Part shown: positions 45,846 through 56,988 of the stretch, in pieces
How positions within the stretch are numbered: the first letter of the stretch is position 1
Layout: every line of letters begins with the position of its first letter
Source: Smallanthus sonchifolius
Taxonomy: Eukaryota > Streptophyta > Magnoliopsida > Asterales > Asteraceae
Assembly: GCA_023525975.1 (NCBI GenBank)
Contig: CM042042.1
Location: 8,439,501 to 8,503,500 of the forward strand
Direction: 5' to 3'
DNA: 64,000 nucleotides
Notes under the pieces: generated by a model
What the model saw: only the letters and a program-made list of their open reading frames with translations
Told to the model about the DNA's origin: nothing
Databases searched by the model: none
Translations under genes and position numbers: made by a program

Positions 45846-45906
45846 TTTAAGAATTTTTTGTATTGATATTTTTTCACCTTATGTAGTACACAGGTTTCTG
45901 AGCTAG
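45459..45906 (+). mobile_element. Complete non-autonomous Helitron
   Basis: It starts A|TCTATATATATAC and ends ACACAGGTTTCTGAG-CTAG|T with a weak hairpin (ACCTTATGTAGTACACAGGT), inserted between A and T as Helitrons do. It is 448 bp and AT-rich, with a TA microsatellite at about 45803-45841. The body matches the elements at 13333 and 19942. It lies 25 bp after the receptor stop codon, so it probably replaces or sits in the 3' untranslated region. Confidence 0.75.
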
Positions 45907-46384
45907 TTGTAATATAATAAAATCTTCTTCTAAGAACGATATGAGGGTTGTAATGCTTGCATTACACATGCCGATTTTAACACCAAAATGGGAAAGTACA
46001 AGTGATGGCAATTATGTTTGGACCTCTTGAATTTTGTTATGGTTCGGTCCAAGTATGGAGGGTTCAGAGTTCAAACCATGTTCTCTTTCTGAAACTTCAT
46101 AGAAATATATCATAAATGTACTCTAATTGTAAAAAATTGTGCTAGCAAAAGAAAAGAAAGATTGACACAGATGGAGATTTCAACCTTTGCATACTCTCAA
46201 TAACAATCCGTATAATGGTGTTATTTGACAATTACAAATTAAGACCCACTTAAAGAAAAGAAAGATTGACACAAAGGGAGATTTGTGAAGCTCCTTCAAA
46301 AGTTTATTCATTCTACAATATGCACCATGTTAAACCATATCTTGCAAAGCTTAAGATTTGTCTTGAACTATAAACTCTCAGTTT
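45907..46384. other. Intergenic DNA
   Basis: AAAGAAAAGAAAGATTGACACA occurs at about 46145 and 46252, a short direct repeat. No gene or transposon end was recognised. Confidence 0.4.
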
Positions 46385-46510
46385 TTATTCTTCAAGTGCT
46401 TTTAATGTGGTTTGATAGAACTCTTGTAGAAGACCAACGCCCTGATTAGGCAGTCCCGGATCCATGTTTGCATCAGTAAACCAGGTGTACTTAAATGTCA
46501 CGGAGTGATT
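46385..46510 (-). pseudogene. Unrecognised coding-like exon fragment
   Basis: The minus strand is open into a stop at 46385-46387 and reads HSVTFKYTWFTDANMDPG, LPNQGVGLLQEFYQTTLKALEE. The composition is protein-like and the end looks natural, but I cannot name the family. Upstream continuation is unclear. It may be the last exon of a gene captured or mostly deleted. Confidence 0.35.
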
Positions 46511-46666
46511 CCTTCAAACTCGCATGCAACACTTAGACTCTTGCTAAGTTCACCCTATGACTCAATACTCGTAACGATTCTTGATGAATGTAGTGGAAGT
46601 GCAAGCTTTGTATACGAAGATAACTTTGTATTGATTATAACAAGAGTTTACAAATGAGATTACAAG

Positions 46667-46770
46667 CAGTGTTGTAAAAATCGCTAAGCGTTAGTCGGGC
46701 GGTGGGGTACCGACTAGGTATTAATCGAGATTAATCGGATTGGAATTTATAAGTAATTTTTCAAAGTTGA
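46667..46770. mobile_element. Truncated hAT MITE (relative of 29848-30253)
   Basis: CAGTGTTGTAAAAATCGCTAAGCG and GGATTAATCGGATTGGAATTT-type interior match the left half of the MITE at 29848. The right inverted repeat is missing. Confidence 0.75.
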
Positions 46771-47478
46771 ACTCATAAATACTTGAGAACTCGCGATAAC
46801 TTATTAAAAAACCAATTATAACTATTTTTTTGTTTTCACTATCTTTATCATTAAAATATAACATAAAAATGATTTATCTCTCAAACTAATTCATCTATTC
46901 TCTCTAAATTATTTCTTAAAAGAATTTATGCACATAACATTTACGCATGTGTATATTTTTTTTAATATATGAAGACTGATGTGTTGCAAAGCACACATGT
47001 ATTTCCACCATGTTTCGAGTCGTTTTTATATAGTTTTGTATTCGTTTTGAGTCGTTGTTATGTATTGAGTCTACCTTATGTTTACAGGTGCTCGTGGAAA
47101 TAATGAGTGAAAACCCGAAGAAACCGAGCACGAGAATAAAGCCCAAGAGTTAAAGTGCAAAAATCTGAAAATCCAGTCTCTCGCGGTACGCGAAGACCAG
47201 AATGAATTCCCTCGCGGTACGTGAGGGAAAGAAGAAACCAGCCCGACTATATTGGCCCTCGCGGTACGCGAGGGGCTTGCCTAACTTTCTCGCGGTACGC
47301 GAGAGAGTCGTATTCCGGGAAAATTTTGTGAAAACCTAATTTAGTCAAATTGTAATCCCGTTATACAATTAGTTCGTATTCCAGCCATCTTGGGAGAGAA
47401 AATGGATGATTTTGGGAGTAAGAAGGCGAATCAAAGTGCAAGATCAAAGCTTTTGGATTCCGGGTTCGTTGTAATAGC
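46771..47478. repeat. Retrotransposon-like DNA with four CTCGCG-GTA-CGCGAG palindromes
   Basis: Palindromes start at about 47179, 47211, 47258 and 47289; arms CTCGCG and CGCGAG are perfect in the third and fourth. GAGTCGTTGTTATGTATTGAG and TTTACAGGTGCTCGTGG suggest an LTR or its edge. Element B inserted at 47479, so the rest is outside the window or lost. No protein is seen. Confidence 0.5.
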
Positions 47479-47879
47479 TGTCACACCCCCAAATTCAACT
47501 AACGGAGTTTTACCGTTTGGGAAGTGACAAACCAGGATCTCAGTCATTAGTTATATTGAACGAATCTATATGGGACTCAAATAAAAATATCATATCAATC
47601 AGAGTAAATGCGGAAGCAATAAAAGAAAGTAAATGCGCAAAACAAACGCGCCCCAAAAGTCCAGTCCAAACATAAACAAAAACAGTCCAAACATAAATGA
47701 AAACAGTCCGGATGTAATAAAATATAATTCAATAGTAGGACTCCATGCATATCCTATATGTGCACATGTGCCTTATCTTAGCGACCTGAGAAAACATGTA
47801 AGAAAAGATGTCAACACAAGGTTGGTGAGTTCACAGGTTTCAATATATAAATAAACGTTTACCAGATTTATTGTATAAT

Positions 47880-47940
<61 letters not shown>

Positions 47941-49039
47941 CAGGTAGCTAACCCATGTTCATGTTTGCTATTACTCTCGCAACCGTAAACTGGCTGTTTG
48001 AATGCCTCCCACCAGGCCTATCAACCATGGTACATGTTTAGGTCAATATTGCACCCGTTCGATATCTAATCGAGTTAGCGCGACTAATGCGGGTGAGGTT
48101 TGTCAAACCCAGTAGTACTACCCAACATACCTCGCTATACTCATATTTAAAGGGTTCGATGTGACGACTTTCATGATAGAGTTTACACATAGTCATAACA
48201 AGTGATACATAATGAAGTACAAAAATAAAAAAATGTTTGCGTCATGTTTTCTCCCCCAGTTTAAAAGAAGTAAAAGGGGCCGTGAAAACTCACATGATTG
48301 CGTAGGAAGTAATCACACAAGTATGAGATTAAATTCTCAAGCGCTAGCCCGACGCGGCTCACGGATGCCCTAGAATCACAATATAGTTATTAGGGATAAA
48401 ATGGGATTTGTGACGACGACATGGGATATTGAACTTCCTAAAACGCTCTAATGATTAAAGAGTAGACGAACGTGTCCACGGAAATAAAGGATTTCTTAAT
48501 TAATAAGTATGATAAATACGTTACGCGACGAACGGCAAAACAAAATAATATATATACATATATTCCTACGCTTGCACCATTAATAGTGATTTAAGATAAT
48601 AATATAATTTAATATATTATTCATAAGTTTAAGAAATAACTCATTAGTAAACTTCGTGACAAAACAATAAATAATTATTTTTATTCAAGAATATGCACGA
48701 GGATAACGATATAAACAATTATATTATTTATAAGTTTGAATTGTTTCACAACAATTAGAAACATGGCGAAAAATAATATATATAAATATATTATTTTAAT
48801 AATAGTTACGGTTTGAAAAATAATATAGTTTATATTATTTTATTCGGAATTGAAGGTTAAATAATAATATATACATATTATTATAAAATTATGAAATACG
48901 TAACAAAGAGGGTTTATAAAATCAATCCCGAGTTCACGGGTAGTTTTCCCGCTTTAAATATATTAATATAATATTATAATAATTTAGGAATTGATTTTTA
49001 TTTGAAAATAATAATTAAAAATGATTTAAAAACAAAAAC

Positions 49040-49117
49040 AGTGTGGAGAGACTCGAACCCGGGTCTCTCCCACAAAAGCACACACAACCAACCACTCCAC
49101 TCGCTAGGGCCATCGCA
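49040..49117 (-). repeat. tRNA-like segment inside the LTR of element B
   Basis: The minus strand has GGGTTCGAGTCTC (B-box-like, 49060-49048) flanked by GGGAGAGAC / GTCTCTCC, which can pair as a T arm, and TGGCCCTAGCGAGTGG upstream. There is no full cloverleaf, so this is a SINE piece and not a tRNA gene. It occupies the place of the palindrome cluster 2963-3156 in the LTR of element A. Confidence 0.5.
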
Positions 49118-50261
49118 ACAGGTTTCAGACAGAAATGGTTTTAATATTCCCAAACCCCATTCCCTTTCCCTTAGTCGCGATCCGACCCCAAGATCCATCC
49201 CAATTCCAACTAAAACGATAAAGATTGATCGAAGCAACATAGGGGTTTTGTTAATCAAGTTAATACGAATCTGATGTAAGATTTAATTGCAAAACCAATA
49301 AGTTTAAGATCGATTAATTACAGAAATTAAAATCGAAAACCCTAGGTTTGATTAAAAATCAAATTGAACAAATCTGATAATGAAATCTTTTGGAAACATG
49401 GGGCTTTCAAAGAGTTGAAGATATCGAAACTGTTCATACAGTTTAATTTAATTGAGATTGCGTTTTGGTTAGGGTTCGACTAAACCCGAACACGCATGAA
49501 CCCTAGAATCGGATTGAGTTAAATTCGATAGTGAAAGCCCGAATTAACATAGGGCTTCTACTAAACGAATGATTGCGATTCTAGCCATATGGTTTAATTG
49601 AATGAAGGTATAGCCTAAAATCAAAATCCCCAAATTGGTTTACGAACGAACCCTAATTTACAGATCGGTTACAATTCGATGTTATAAGATGAAATTGATA
49701 GAGGGCTTTCAATGAATACATGATTTCAAAACTGTTGATGTAAATTAATTTGATTGAGATTGGGTTTAGGGTCGAAACCCCCAAATCGTTTTTTATGAAC
49801 AAACCCTAGATCGAGATCAAAACAGATTCGATGTTGAAAGGTTAAACTAGTGCGGGGCTTTTGATCTAGACACATAAACGAAACTATTGGAGAGATTTGT
49901 TACCTTAAACGATATCGAATTGATGAGGATCGAGTAAAAACGGCGCCGACTGTGAGTAGCTTCAACTTCGGCGAGTCCGGTTCCTCCTCCGACTGAATTG
50001 CCGCAAGGGATTGCTTCTGCGTCGACCGTATAACGTGCGTGAGTGTTCAATTGAGAGATTAACCCAAGATTTGATCGAATTCCATTGATATGAAGCCATT
50101 GTCGACGGTTACGGGTTTAATGGCTATAATTGGGTTTAATTCTATGTAATGATGGTGATTAAAACCCTAATGATGGTCGTTATTGTTATTAATGTTCATT
50201 ACAGTTACAATTTCGAACGAATTTCGGTTTGAGGGATGCGAATTATCAAGGGACATACGAT

Positions 50262-50319
50262 TTGACTTTTGAAAGTCAAACAGGAACTACACCCCTTGAT
50301 TTTGACTTTACAAAGTCAA
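50262..50319. repeat. Two 18-nt palindromes TTGACTTT-NN-AAAGTCAA in the element B LTR
   Basis: Positions 50262-50279 (loop TG) and 50302-50319 (loop AC), 40 bp apart, arms identical. They lie where the LTR of element A has its GGCGCGACCGTGCC cluster. Confidence 0.85.
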
Positions 50320-50421
50320 CAGAATTGGAATTGAGTTATTTACAAGATCAGTCCCTCTAGATTTGACAGAAAATTTAACGGGAATTCTAACTGAGTTAAC
50401 TTGAAAAGTCGGATTGTTACA

Positions 50422-50725
50422 TCATCCCATAGTTAAAAGAATTTTCGTCCCGAAAATAAAATAAAATAAAATAAAATTTCCGGATGTCACATCATCCCCT
50501 AGTTGAAAGAATTTTTGTCCCGAAAATTAAAATAGTACCTTAAGAGTTTGACGTGAAGTGCTTGAATAGATGAGGATACTTGCGCATCATCTGATCCTCA
50601 CGCTCCCACATGAATTCTGGTCCGCGTCTGACAATAGGGATTTTACTATGCTTAAGTGTTTTGACTTCCCTATCCATGATTTCCACAGGTTCTTCGATGA
50701 AACGCAACTGTTCATCGGTGTGTAG
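50422..50725 (-). pseudogene. Element B: doubled polypurine tract and end of chromodomain
   Basis: 50422-50512 contains two copies of TTTNAACTANGGGATGATG followed by TGTRACA, as in element A. Then comes the end of the integrase (FMWEREDQMMR, about 50580-50620) and part of the preceding module up to GTGTAG at 50725, where the Athila-like element interrupts the gene. The coding part continues at 58111. Confidence 0.75.
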
Positions 50726-51840
50726 TGATCGAATGTCGTCGGTTCGGTCAAAAAGTAATTTATAAACCCTTAATCACTTCTTAAGTAGACAGCGGTAGTA
50801 AGGGGTCGATCCAAGGGAATCGTGATCTAGCGTTAATCTATTATCAGAGTTGCGCATAATAAATTGTCACAATACTTAAAAATCGGATTTTGTAAAATAT
50901 TAAAGAAAGCAATGGTTCTCTTTCGGATCCGGGTTTGCCAATCACAAGCATTTCAGATAATAACTTAGTGGGAATCTCTTAAATGGAGATTTGCAAATGA
51001 TGAATCTAACCAGTGTTGCAAACAAAACTTAACAGGTTTTGATTATCACAACAAACAATCCAATAACATATATATGACGGATTAATCTTAACAGGTTTAA
51101 TCACAACACATAACATAATCAGATTTCTAGCAAACACATCATAATGATTTAGATAAAACTTAAATGGTTTACAATCTAATCCCACAATCAGTTACAAATC
51201 AAGAAATACAAGCAAGATTAACAAACCCATTACCTAGGAGAACCATCAAGGATTTAGCCTCTCATTTCTTGAAATAGATCGAGAGCTCCTCTAATCTTCT
51301 CCAGGAAGATTGTTTTTCCTTTTCTTGTTCTTGCCTCAACGATTTGCTCTCCACCAATAATGTTAATATCTTTTGTTCTCTGGCCAAAGATGAGATATAA
51401 AAGAGGATTTGATAGATTTGTCAAGTGGGAGCAAGTGGGGGGCGGCAGATTTGACTTTTGTGGCTGGGTCACCGTAAGTTACGGTGGAACCACCGTAAGT
51501 TACGGTGAGACTTAATTATTTTCTAGCTTACGGCCTTTAGGTTCTGGTTTACGGTCCATTTTTCTCCCCTGTCCACCGTAAGTTACGCTCGATTCACCGT
51601 AACTTACGGCCACCGTAAGTTACTGTGGCCTGGCCGTAAGTTACTGCCAGCCCTTTTTCACTTCTTCGTTCTGATTCCCGTAACCTGCGTTCCTACTTGC
51701 CTTAACACCTTAGGTTTGTGTGATTTACCTACAAAACCACAAGTTCTTGTAGTTAATCAATTCAAATGGTATAACACACAAAACACATTAAAACCCATAT
51801 ATTTGTATCATTTAACGCTCGGGTTTTTACCCCTCGATCA
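50726..51840 (-). repeat. 3' LTR of the Athila-like element
   Basis: Preceded on the minus strand by the purine tract at 51852-51841. It carries the CACCGTAA-G-TTACGGTG palindromes at 51470-51649. Confidence 0.95.
51470..51649. repeat. Six-copy cluster of CACCGTAA-G-TTACGGTG
   Basis: Perfect 17-nt palindromes at 51470-51486 and 51491-51507 (21-bp step); diverged copies start at about 51574, 51595, 51611 and 51633. The same cluster is in the other LTR (perfect copies at 57733 and 57754). Confidence 0.92.
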
Positions 51841-53553
51841 CATCCCCACACTTGTCTTTTGCTTGTCCACAAGCAAACCATTTCAAAGTTAATAAACAAA
51901 TTTTCAACAAAACACCTCAACATCCGTATCAACTTTTAGAATTAAGATCCAAAGTCATCCAAGTCCTACAAATGATCACAGTCGGGTTTGATAATGACAA
52001 GACAGTTAATTATATGCCAAATCAAGACCTGCCTAACTAAACCTACCATGCTTTAAACTTGCACAAACACAGCATACCCCTCACAATGATACTCTCCTCT
52101 CGGCTATATCTGAACTAGTAGAAAATGTACTAGTGTATTCACTCAAGACCAGATGTGTTATCATGTAAGCATAAGCTTGTAAAGCGATCATACCTCCACT
52201 GCTGCAGAATAGTTCACAGATCAAAGGACTTTTTCGGTTTTAGGCTTTGGCTAAAGGTAGGGATTAGGCTTTATTTAGTGGCTTTAACAATATGAGAAAT
52301 CCAATTGATAGCATTCTATATCAAATCTTGAATACACGAATCATTTTGACCCGTTTGTTCTTTTCATTCTATTTTTGACTTTTTTCAATGATTTTTCTCT
52401 TTTTTTTTTTTTTATCTTTTTTTATCATATATATATATATAGAGATTTATCACAGCTATATTTGTAACAAAACTATTGGATTCTCACTTTCAGAAAAATA
52501 TGTCTTTGATGCTCGGTTTTCGGGTTTAGAAATGAAAAGGAGAATTGTAGGCTCAAAATGGGCAACTAAGGGAAAATTCTTTTGATAATTAGGGTTAATA
52601 CGGGATAATTGGGTGTCCTAATGCCTTCTCATTTCTGTTTCACACATCATACTAAGTTTCAGCACGAATCAACCAAAACAAGTTCTACCACAATCAACAC
52701 ATAATAGTCACACTCAACAAATGAATTCATCTATATGTGATCTAACCATCTAGTTGAATGGGGCTTCAAAATCTCACACACGGAGTAATAGGGTTACCGA
52801 CATGCAGTGTATGTGACTATCTAAAGCATGCTAACTTTTGTTAGGCATTTCTATCCGTTTTCTTCAAAAACACTTGTCAAAATACTATCCCAATGCTACA
52901 AGAGACAAGGATGATTAAGGACCTATATCTGTTTGTCAAGTAAGGAATTATGTGATGAATTGGAAAATCCGCTTTCGGTTGTTTAATCTTGAGGACGTTT
53001 TTGCTTGTTCTCACCCTTGTAACACAAAATTTTTCAAAATTTTCAGATTTTTCTCTATTATATATGAACTATATACACACAGATAGACAACAGATAGACG
53101 CTAGTCTCCCTCCCCACACTTGAGAATTACATTGCCCTCAATGTAGATCAACAAGTGACTAAACGACTATCGACAAAAGGTAAAGCATAAGTTGGAACAA
53201 ACTAACCGGGTTTCTTTCATTAATCGAAGTTCCAAGCTCCGTCGCGTGGTGTTTGTGACTGTATAGCATTTCTGTCGCAGCTTCAAAACACCAGCCAAAA
53301 ATCCGAGATGCTTGAGAAAGTTGGATTCAATCGGCCACGTCCAAATGGATATTGAGTATGAACGGGTCAAGATCACTGAATTCTTCTTTCTACCATCTCT
53401 ACCAAAAATCGCGTGTTTGATCTTTCAAAAGGCTTCCCCACACTTGGGTGTTGCACACGCTATCAAAAATCCGGAATTTTACTTCCATTTGGGTTGCCTC
53501 CCAAAAAGCGCTAAATTTACACGTCTTCAGCCAGACGTAGTCCCCTCGACTCT
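51841..53553 (-). other. Non-coding 3' third of the Athila-like element
   Basis: This is where autonomous Athila elements keep an env-like gene or a long spacer. I find no frame with membrane spans or known motifs. CTCCCCACACTTG occurs near 53110 and CCCCACACTTG at 51844 and 53438, probably copies of the purine tract on the minus strand. Confidence 0.5.
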
Positions 53554-54411
53554 CTAAACTGGGTCATATACAACCGTTTCCACAAAAAGGCATTCAGACT
53601 GCTTATCGACTCCGTTTATATCATTCGCCTCTAGATATGGTTTTAGGCGATGTCCGTTCACAGTTTGCCTCAAATGATCATCGAAGTCCTCGATTTCGAC
53701 TTCTCCTTCTTCTTTCTTCTTCTTCTTCTTCTTCTTCTTTCTCTTCTTCTTCTTCTTTCTCTTCTTTATTCTCCACTCCAGATCATACCTGTTCCTGTCA
53801 CACATAAAGCACGTCTCCGTGGCGACCTCCTCATTTTCATGAGGTGGGCACCCTTCAACAATGTCTACCATAAAGCAGTCACTGTTGAACGGAGAGTTAG
53901 GAGCATGGGAAAATACATTTAATCTCAACTTGCGATTTCCAAATGCCAGATCTACTATCCCAGTTCTGCAATCGATCACTGCATTAGCTGTAGCTAAAAA
54001 TGGTCTTCCAAGGATGACCATGGGTTGTTTTGAAGAACCAGCCGATACATGATCGAGAACCAAAAAGTCTACGGGATAATAGAAATTCTCTACCCGCACT
54101 ATCACATCTTCCACAATTCCCCTAGGGAGCTTTGTTGTCAAATCAGGCAATACTACAGTAGTATTGGCTTTCTTTAAAGGTCCAAAATCATATTGATCAT
54201 ATAAGCTCCCTGGAAGAATGCTAACACTCGCCCCGAGATCCAATAACGCCCTGTTGATTTCAAAATCACCTACTTGTACAGAAATAACAGGCGTTCCTGG
54301 ATCTTCCATTTTTGGTGGGATTTCACCCGACAAAACGGCACTAACTTGTCCGGTTAAATCAATTTTCTTTGGGACTTTGTTATGCCGTTTCTGGGTGCAC
54401 ATTTCTTTCAT
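53554..54411 (-). pseudogene. Athila-like protease fused to the integrase tail
   Basis: Minus strand: after KEMCTQKRHNKVPKKI comes the retropepsin segment VQVGDFEINRALLDLGASVSILPGS (active site DLGAS, as in Athila), then TTKLPRGIVEDVIVRV and PMVILGRPFLATANAVI. From about 53790 a lysine-rich tract coded by a CTT microsatellite (53700-53765) follows, and then TVNGHRLKPYLEANDINGV, which looks like the C-terminal end of an Athila integrase. So an internal deletion of RT, RNase H and integrase core kept the frame open to the stop at 53554. The 90 bp to the gag end contain a stop (54501 area) in the shared reading. Confidence 0.8.
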
Positions 54412-54501
54412 ATATTTGGCGTAAGCCGGAATTTGTTTAATGGCATCAATCAGAGGAATGTTGATTTTAACTTGTTTAAAGACTTCCCAGATTTCCTCTT
54501 G

Positions 54502-56876
54502 TTAAGGCCCCCGTTTATTACCCTTTGAACCTGATGTTGATTTCAATAAAGCTTGTGGAAAAGGAATAGTATTACCCTCCATATCATTTTCCAAAATTTC
54601 AGGTTTATTTTGAAAAGTTACCTTTTTCTTGGTAACGGGTTTTTCAAAAATTTCAACTTCTGACTCACTATCACTATCCTCCCGACCCGTTAAGTCTTCC
54701 ACCTCACCATCCCGTCCCTGTGGTGGTGTACTAACATTATTATCATAAGTTTTACCTGATCGGAGGATTGTTATCTGATTTACTGAGGGATTGGATGTCT
54801 GCTGAAAGCTTGAAGATGGATGACTCGGGTTTCTTCTTGTATCGCTAGGCAGCTTTCCCGGGTCTCGCCTTCCATTTGCTATTTCTTCAGCCAATTGACC
54901 TACTTGTCTGGATAGAGCTTCATGGCTTTTGTCCCTCACCTGATTGTTCTTTCTGATCTCCTCAAAGTTCTTCTTCATTTCATCGTTGTCCTTCTTCAGT
55001 TCTTTTAGCATTTCGAAAATGGCATCCGTCTTTGATGCTTCATTGTTGGAAGAAGAAACACCTTGTTGGTTGTTGAAGTTTCTTTGAGGTCCTCGGTTAT
55101 AACCAGCTTGATTGTAGCCTTGATTGTACCCTTGGTTACAACCCTGTTGACGATTTTGATAAGGCTGGGGGTTGTTTTGTTGTTGTTGCCCTTGAATTGG
55201 TGCTTGAAAGTTGGGATTCATCTGGTTGGAGGCATTACCGTATCTGAAATTTGGGTGGTTCCTCAAACCTGGGTGATAAGTATTTGAGTTCATGTCAAAC
55301 GGTCTTCTATCACCATAAACCTGATTTACCTCAGCAGTTCTATTTGAATCTCCCGGGCATTCTAGATCCGAATGCCCCAAATCACCACAAGCAGAACAAA
55401 TGAGAAATGAATTTACAGCTTTTGCTTCATCGCCCCTGCCTACAGTTAACTGAGCTACCTGCCTTTCCAAACTCTTGATTCGCTTTTCGGCTTCTAAATC
55501 AACAACTTTAGCCGACACCCCCTGGTTTTCCTGTTAGAAGCTAATCTTTTAGAAATCACGCTCATTCTCTCCAAGAATTCCCAATCAACATCTTCATGGT
55601 TTGTTAAGAACGTGCCATTGCTTGTAGAGTTTACTTCCCTAACATCCTCGGGAAGTAGTCCATCGTAGAATGCTTTAATCAGTTCCCATTTTGGGATGCC
55701 ATGATGTGGACATCTTCTTAACAAGTCTTTGAAGCGTGTGAATGCTTCATGAAAAGGTTCACCCATGTGTTGTTGGAAAGCTCGGATGGCTTCTCGAGCT
55801 TCTGTTGTTCGATTCATTGTATAATATTCTTCCAAAAAGACCTGCTGCATTTGTTCCCAAGTTCTAATACTTCCTGCGGGCAATGTGAGAAACCATTGTT
55901 TTGCCCGATCTTTCAGAGTAAACTGGAACATCATCAATTTAACTTCATCAAGGGAGAATCCGTGTCCTCCAATTGTTCCACAGATGTTTTCAAACTCAGC
56001 AAGATGTAGATATGGCTCTTCGTTTGGCTTGCCATAAAATGTGGGTAGATAACCCAAATACTGAGGTCTTACCTCAAATGTCCTTCCATCCTGATTGGGT
56101 GGAACAATAGGTGAAGTACTTTGAGCGACCATGGGTCTGAAATGGGTGGTAACACCTTGAGCTGGCCGATGATAATTTCTTCTCGGTACTCCATCTGCAT
56201 AAAATCCAGCTCGAGGTTCCCGAAGTGGAGGATTTGGAGCGCCCATATGTGGTACCCCGTTGTACATTCTTGGCCCCTGTCGACCATGTCTGACTCGTCT
56301 ATGATAAGCTCTCTGATTTCCCCCATAATGTGGGTCAGGACCCTCTTCGTCCATATATCCATCTGAATATTCTTCATAGCTCTCGCTGCCGTTATAATCA
56401 TCATTCCAGTCATCTGTGTGAGCTCTGGTTCTTTGATAATAGGCATGCTGGTTAGTTGCGAAGGGTGGGGGATCATAGTTCATGTTCGGTTCCCCTTCGT
56501 CAAATACCGATGGATATTGGTAATTTGGATTGGGCGGAAAAGGTGGATTTGGTTGTAGTGGAGGAGGTTGTGTTGGTGGTTGGTTGAATGGTGGTGGTAT
56601 TGGCGGTACAGGTGGTGGTTGTGGTGGGATACTGGTGGTTGCGACATGAGATGTCACATTTGGATTTACGGGAGTGTTTGGATTGTTGGGTTCCATTTTT
56701 GAATTTGTTGTTGGTTTTCTGAGTGATCGTTGATTGGCACGATTATGTCGTGCAGTTCTTTCAATTTCTGGATTGAAAATAAGAGGCGATGTCTTTCCCG
56801 ATCGACGGGTGTGATGCATCAACCTGTAATTAACCTGCAATGACAAAAACAACAACGTACACGTAAATCCGAACAA
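54502..56876 (-). pseudogene. Athila-like gag, one frameshift
   Basis: Two overlapping frames. The first (56876-55494; likely true start MHHTRRSGKTSP near 56817) has a Pro-rich N-terminus, an acidic Tyr-rich part and the gag core YLPTFYGKPNEEPYLHLAEF, FSLDEVKLMMFQFTL, AKQWFLTLPAGSI and EEYYTMNRTTEAREAI. The second (55518-54502) has a CCHC knuckle CSACGDLGHSDLEC, Gln/Asn-rich repeats (NQGYNQGYNQ) and a Lys/Glu coiled-coil (MLKELKKDNDEMKKNFEEI). A one-base shift near 55510 separates them. Gag is otherwise complete, which fits an element that can still be packaged in trans if the shift is recent or bypassed. Confidence 0.88.
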
Positions 56877-56966
56877 TAAGGATGAAAAATAACTAAGAAA
56901 TCAACTTGGAAAATTTTTTTGAAAACAGTGAAATACAAATCAAAGATTAACACTAAATGCACCGAG

Positions 56967-56984
56967 TCCCCGGCAGCGGCGCCA
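56967..56984 (-). promoter_or_regulatory. Primer binding site, tRNA-Asp type
   Basis: The minus strand reads TGGCGCCGCTGCCGGGGA, four bases inside the 5' LTR. It is complementary to the 3' end of plant tRNA-Asp except for one position (C for T in GTTG). Athila elements are known for this primer. Confidence 0.8.
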
Positions 56985-56988
56985 TTTT

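Larger units (their letters stand above)
47479..50421 (-). repeat. 3' LTR of element B (minus-strand chromovirus)
   Basis: On the minus strand it starts TGTAACAATCCGAC at 50421 and ends GGGGGTGTGACA at 47479; it is 2943 bp. It is homologous to the LTR of element A over long stretches. It holds a TA microsatellite (47884-47937), a tRNA-like segment (49040-49117) and two 18-nt palindromes (50262-50319). ACCCTA-containing repeats with GAATCTGAT units between 49250 and 49860 point to internal duplication (the unit GGGCTTT..A plus TTTAATTGAGATTG recurs about every 250 bp). Confidence 0.85.

Noticed and set aside
53650..53922. Poly-Leu membrane-like frame on the plus strand
   Set aside because: It is the complement of the Lys tract coded by the CTT microsatellite.
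54218..54424. Plus-strand open frames over the gag-protease zone (also 55063, 55749, 56121)
   Set aside because: They are opposite a well-supported retrotransposon reading frame and have no motif of their own.
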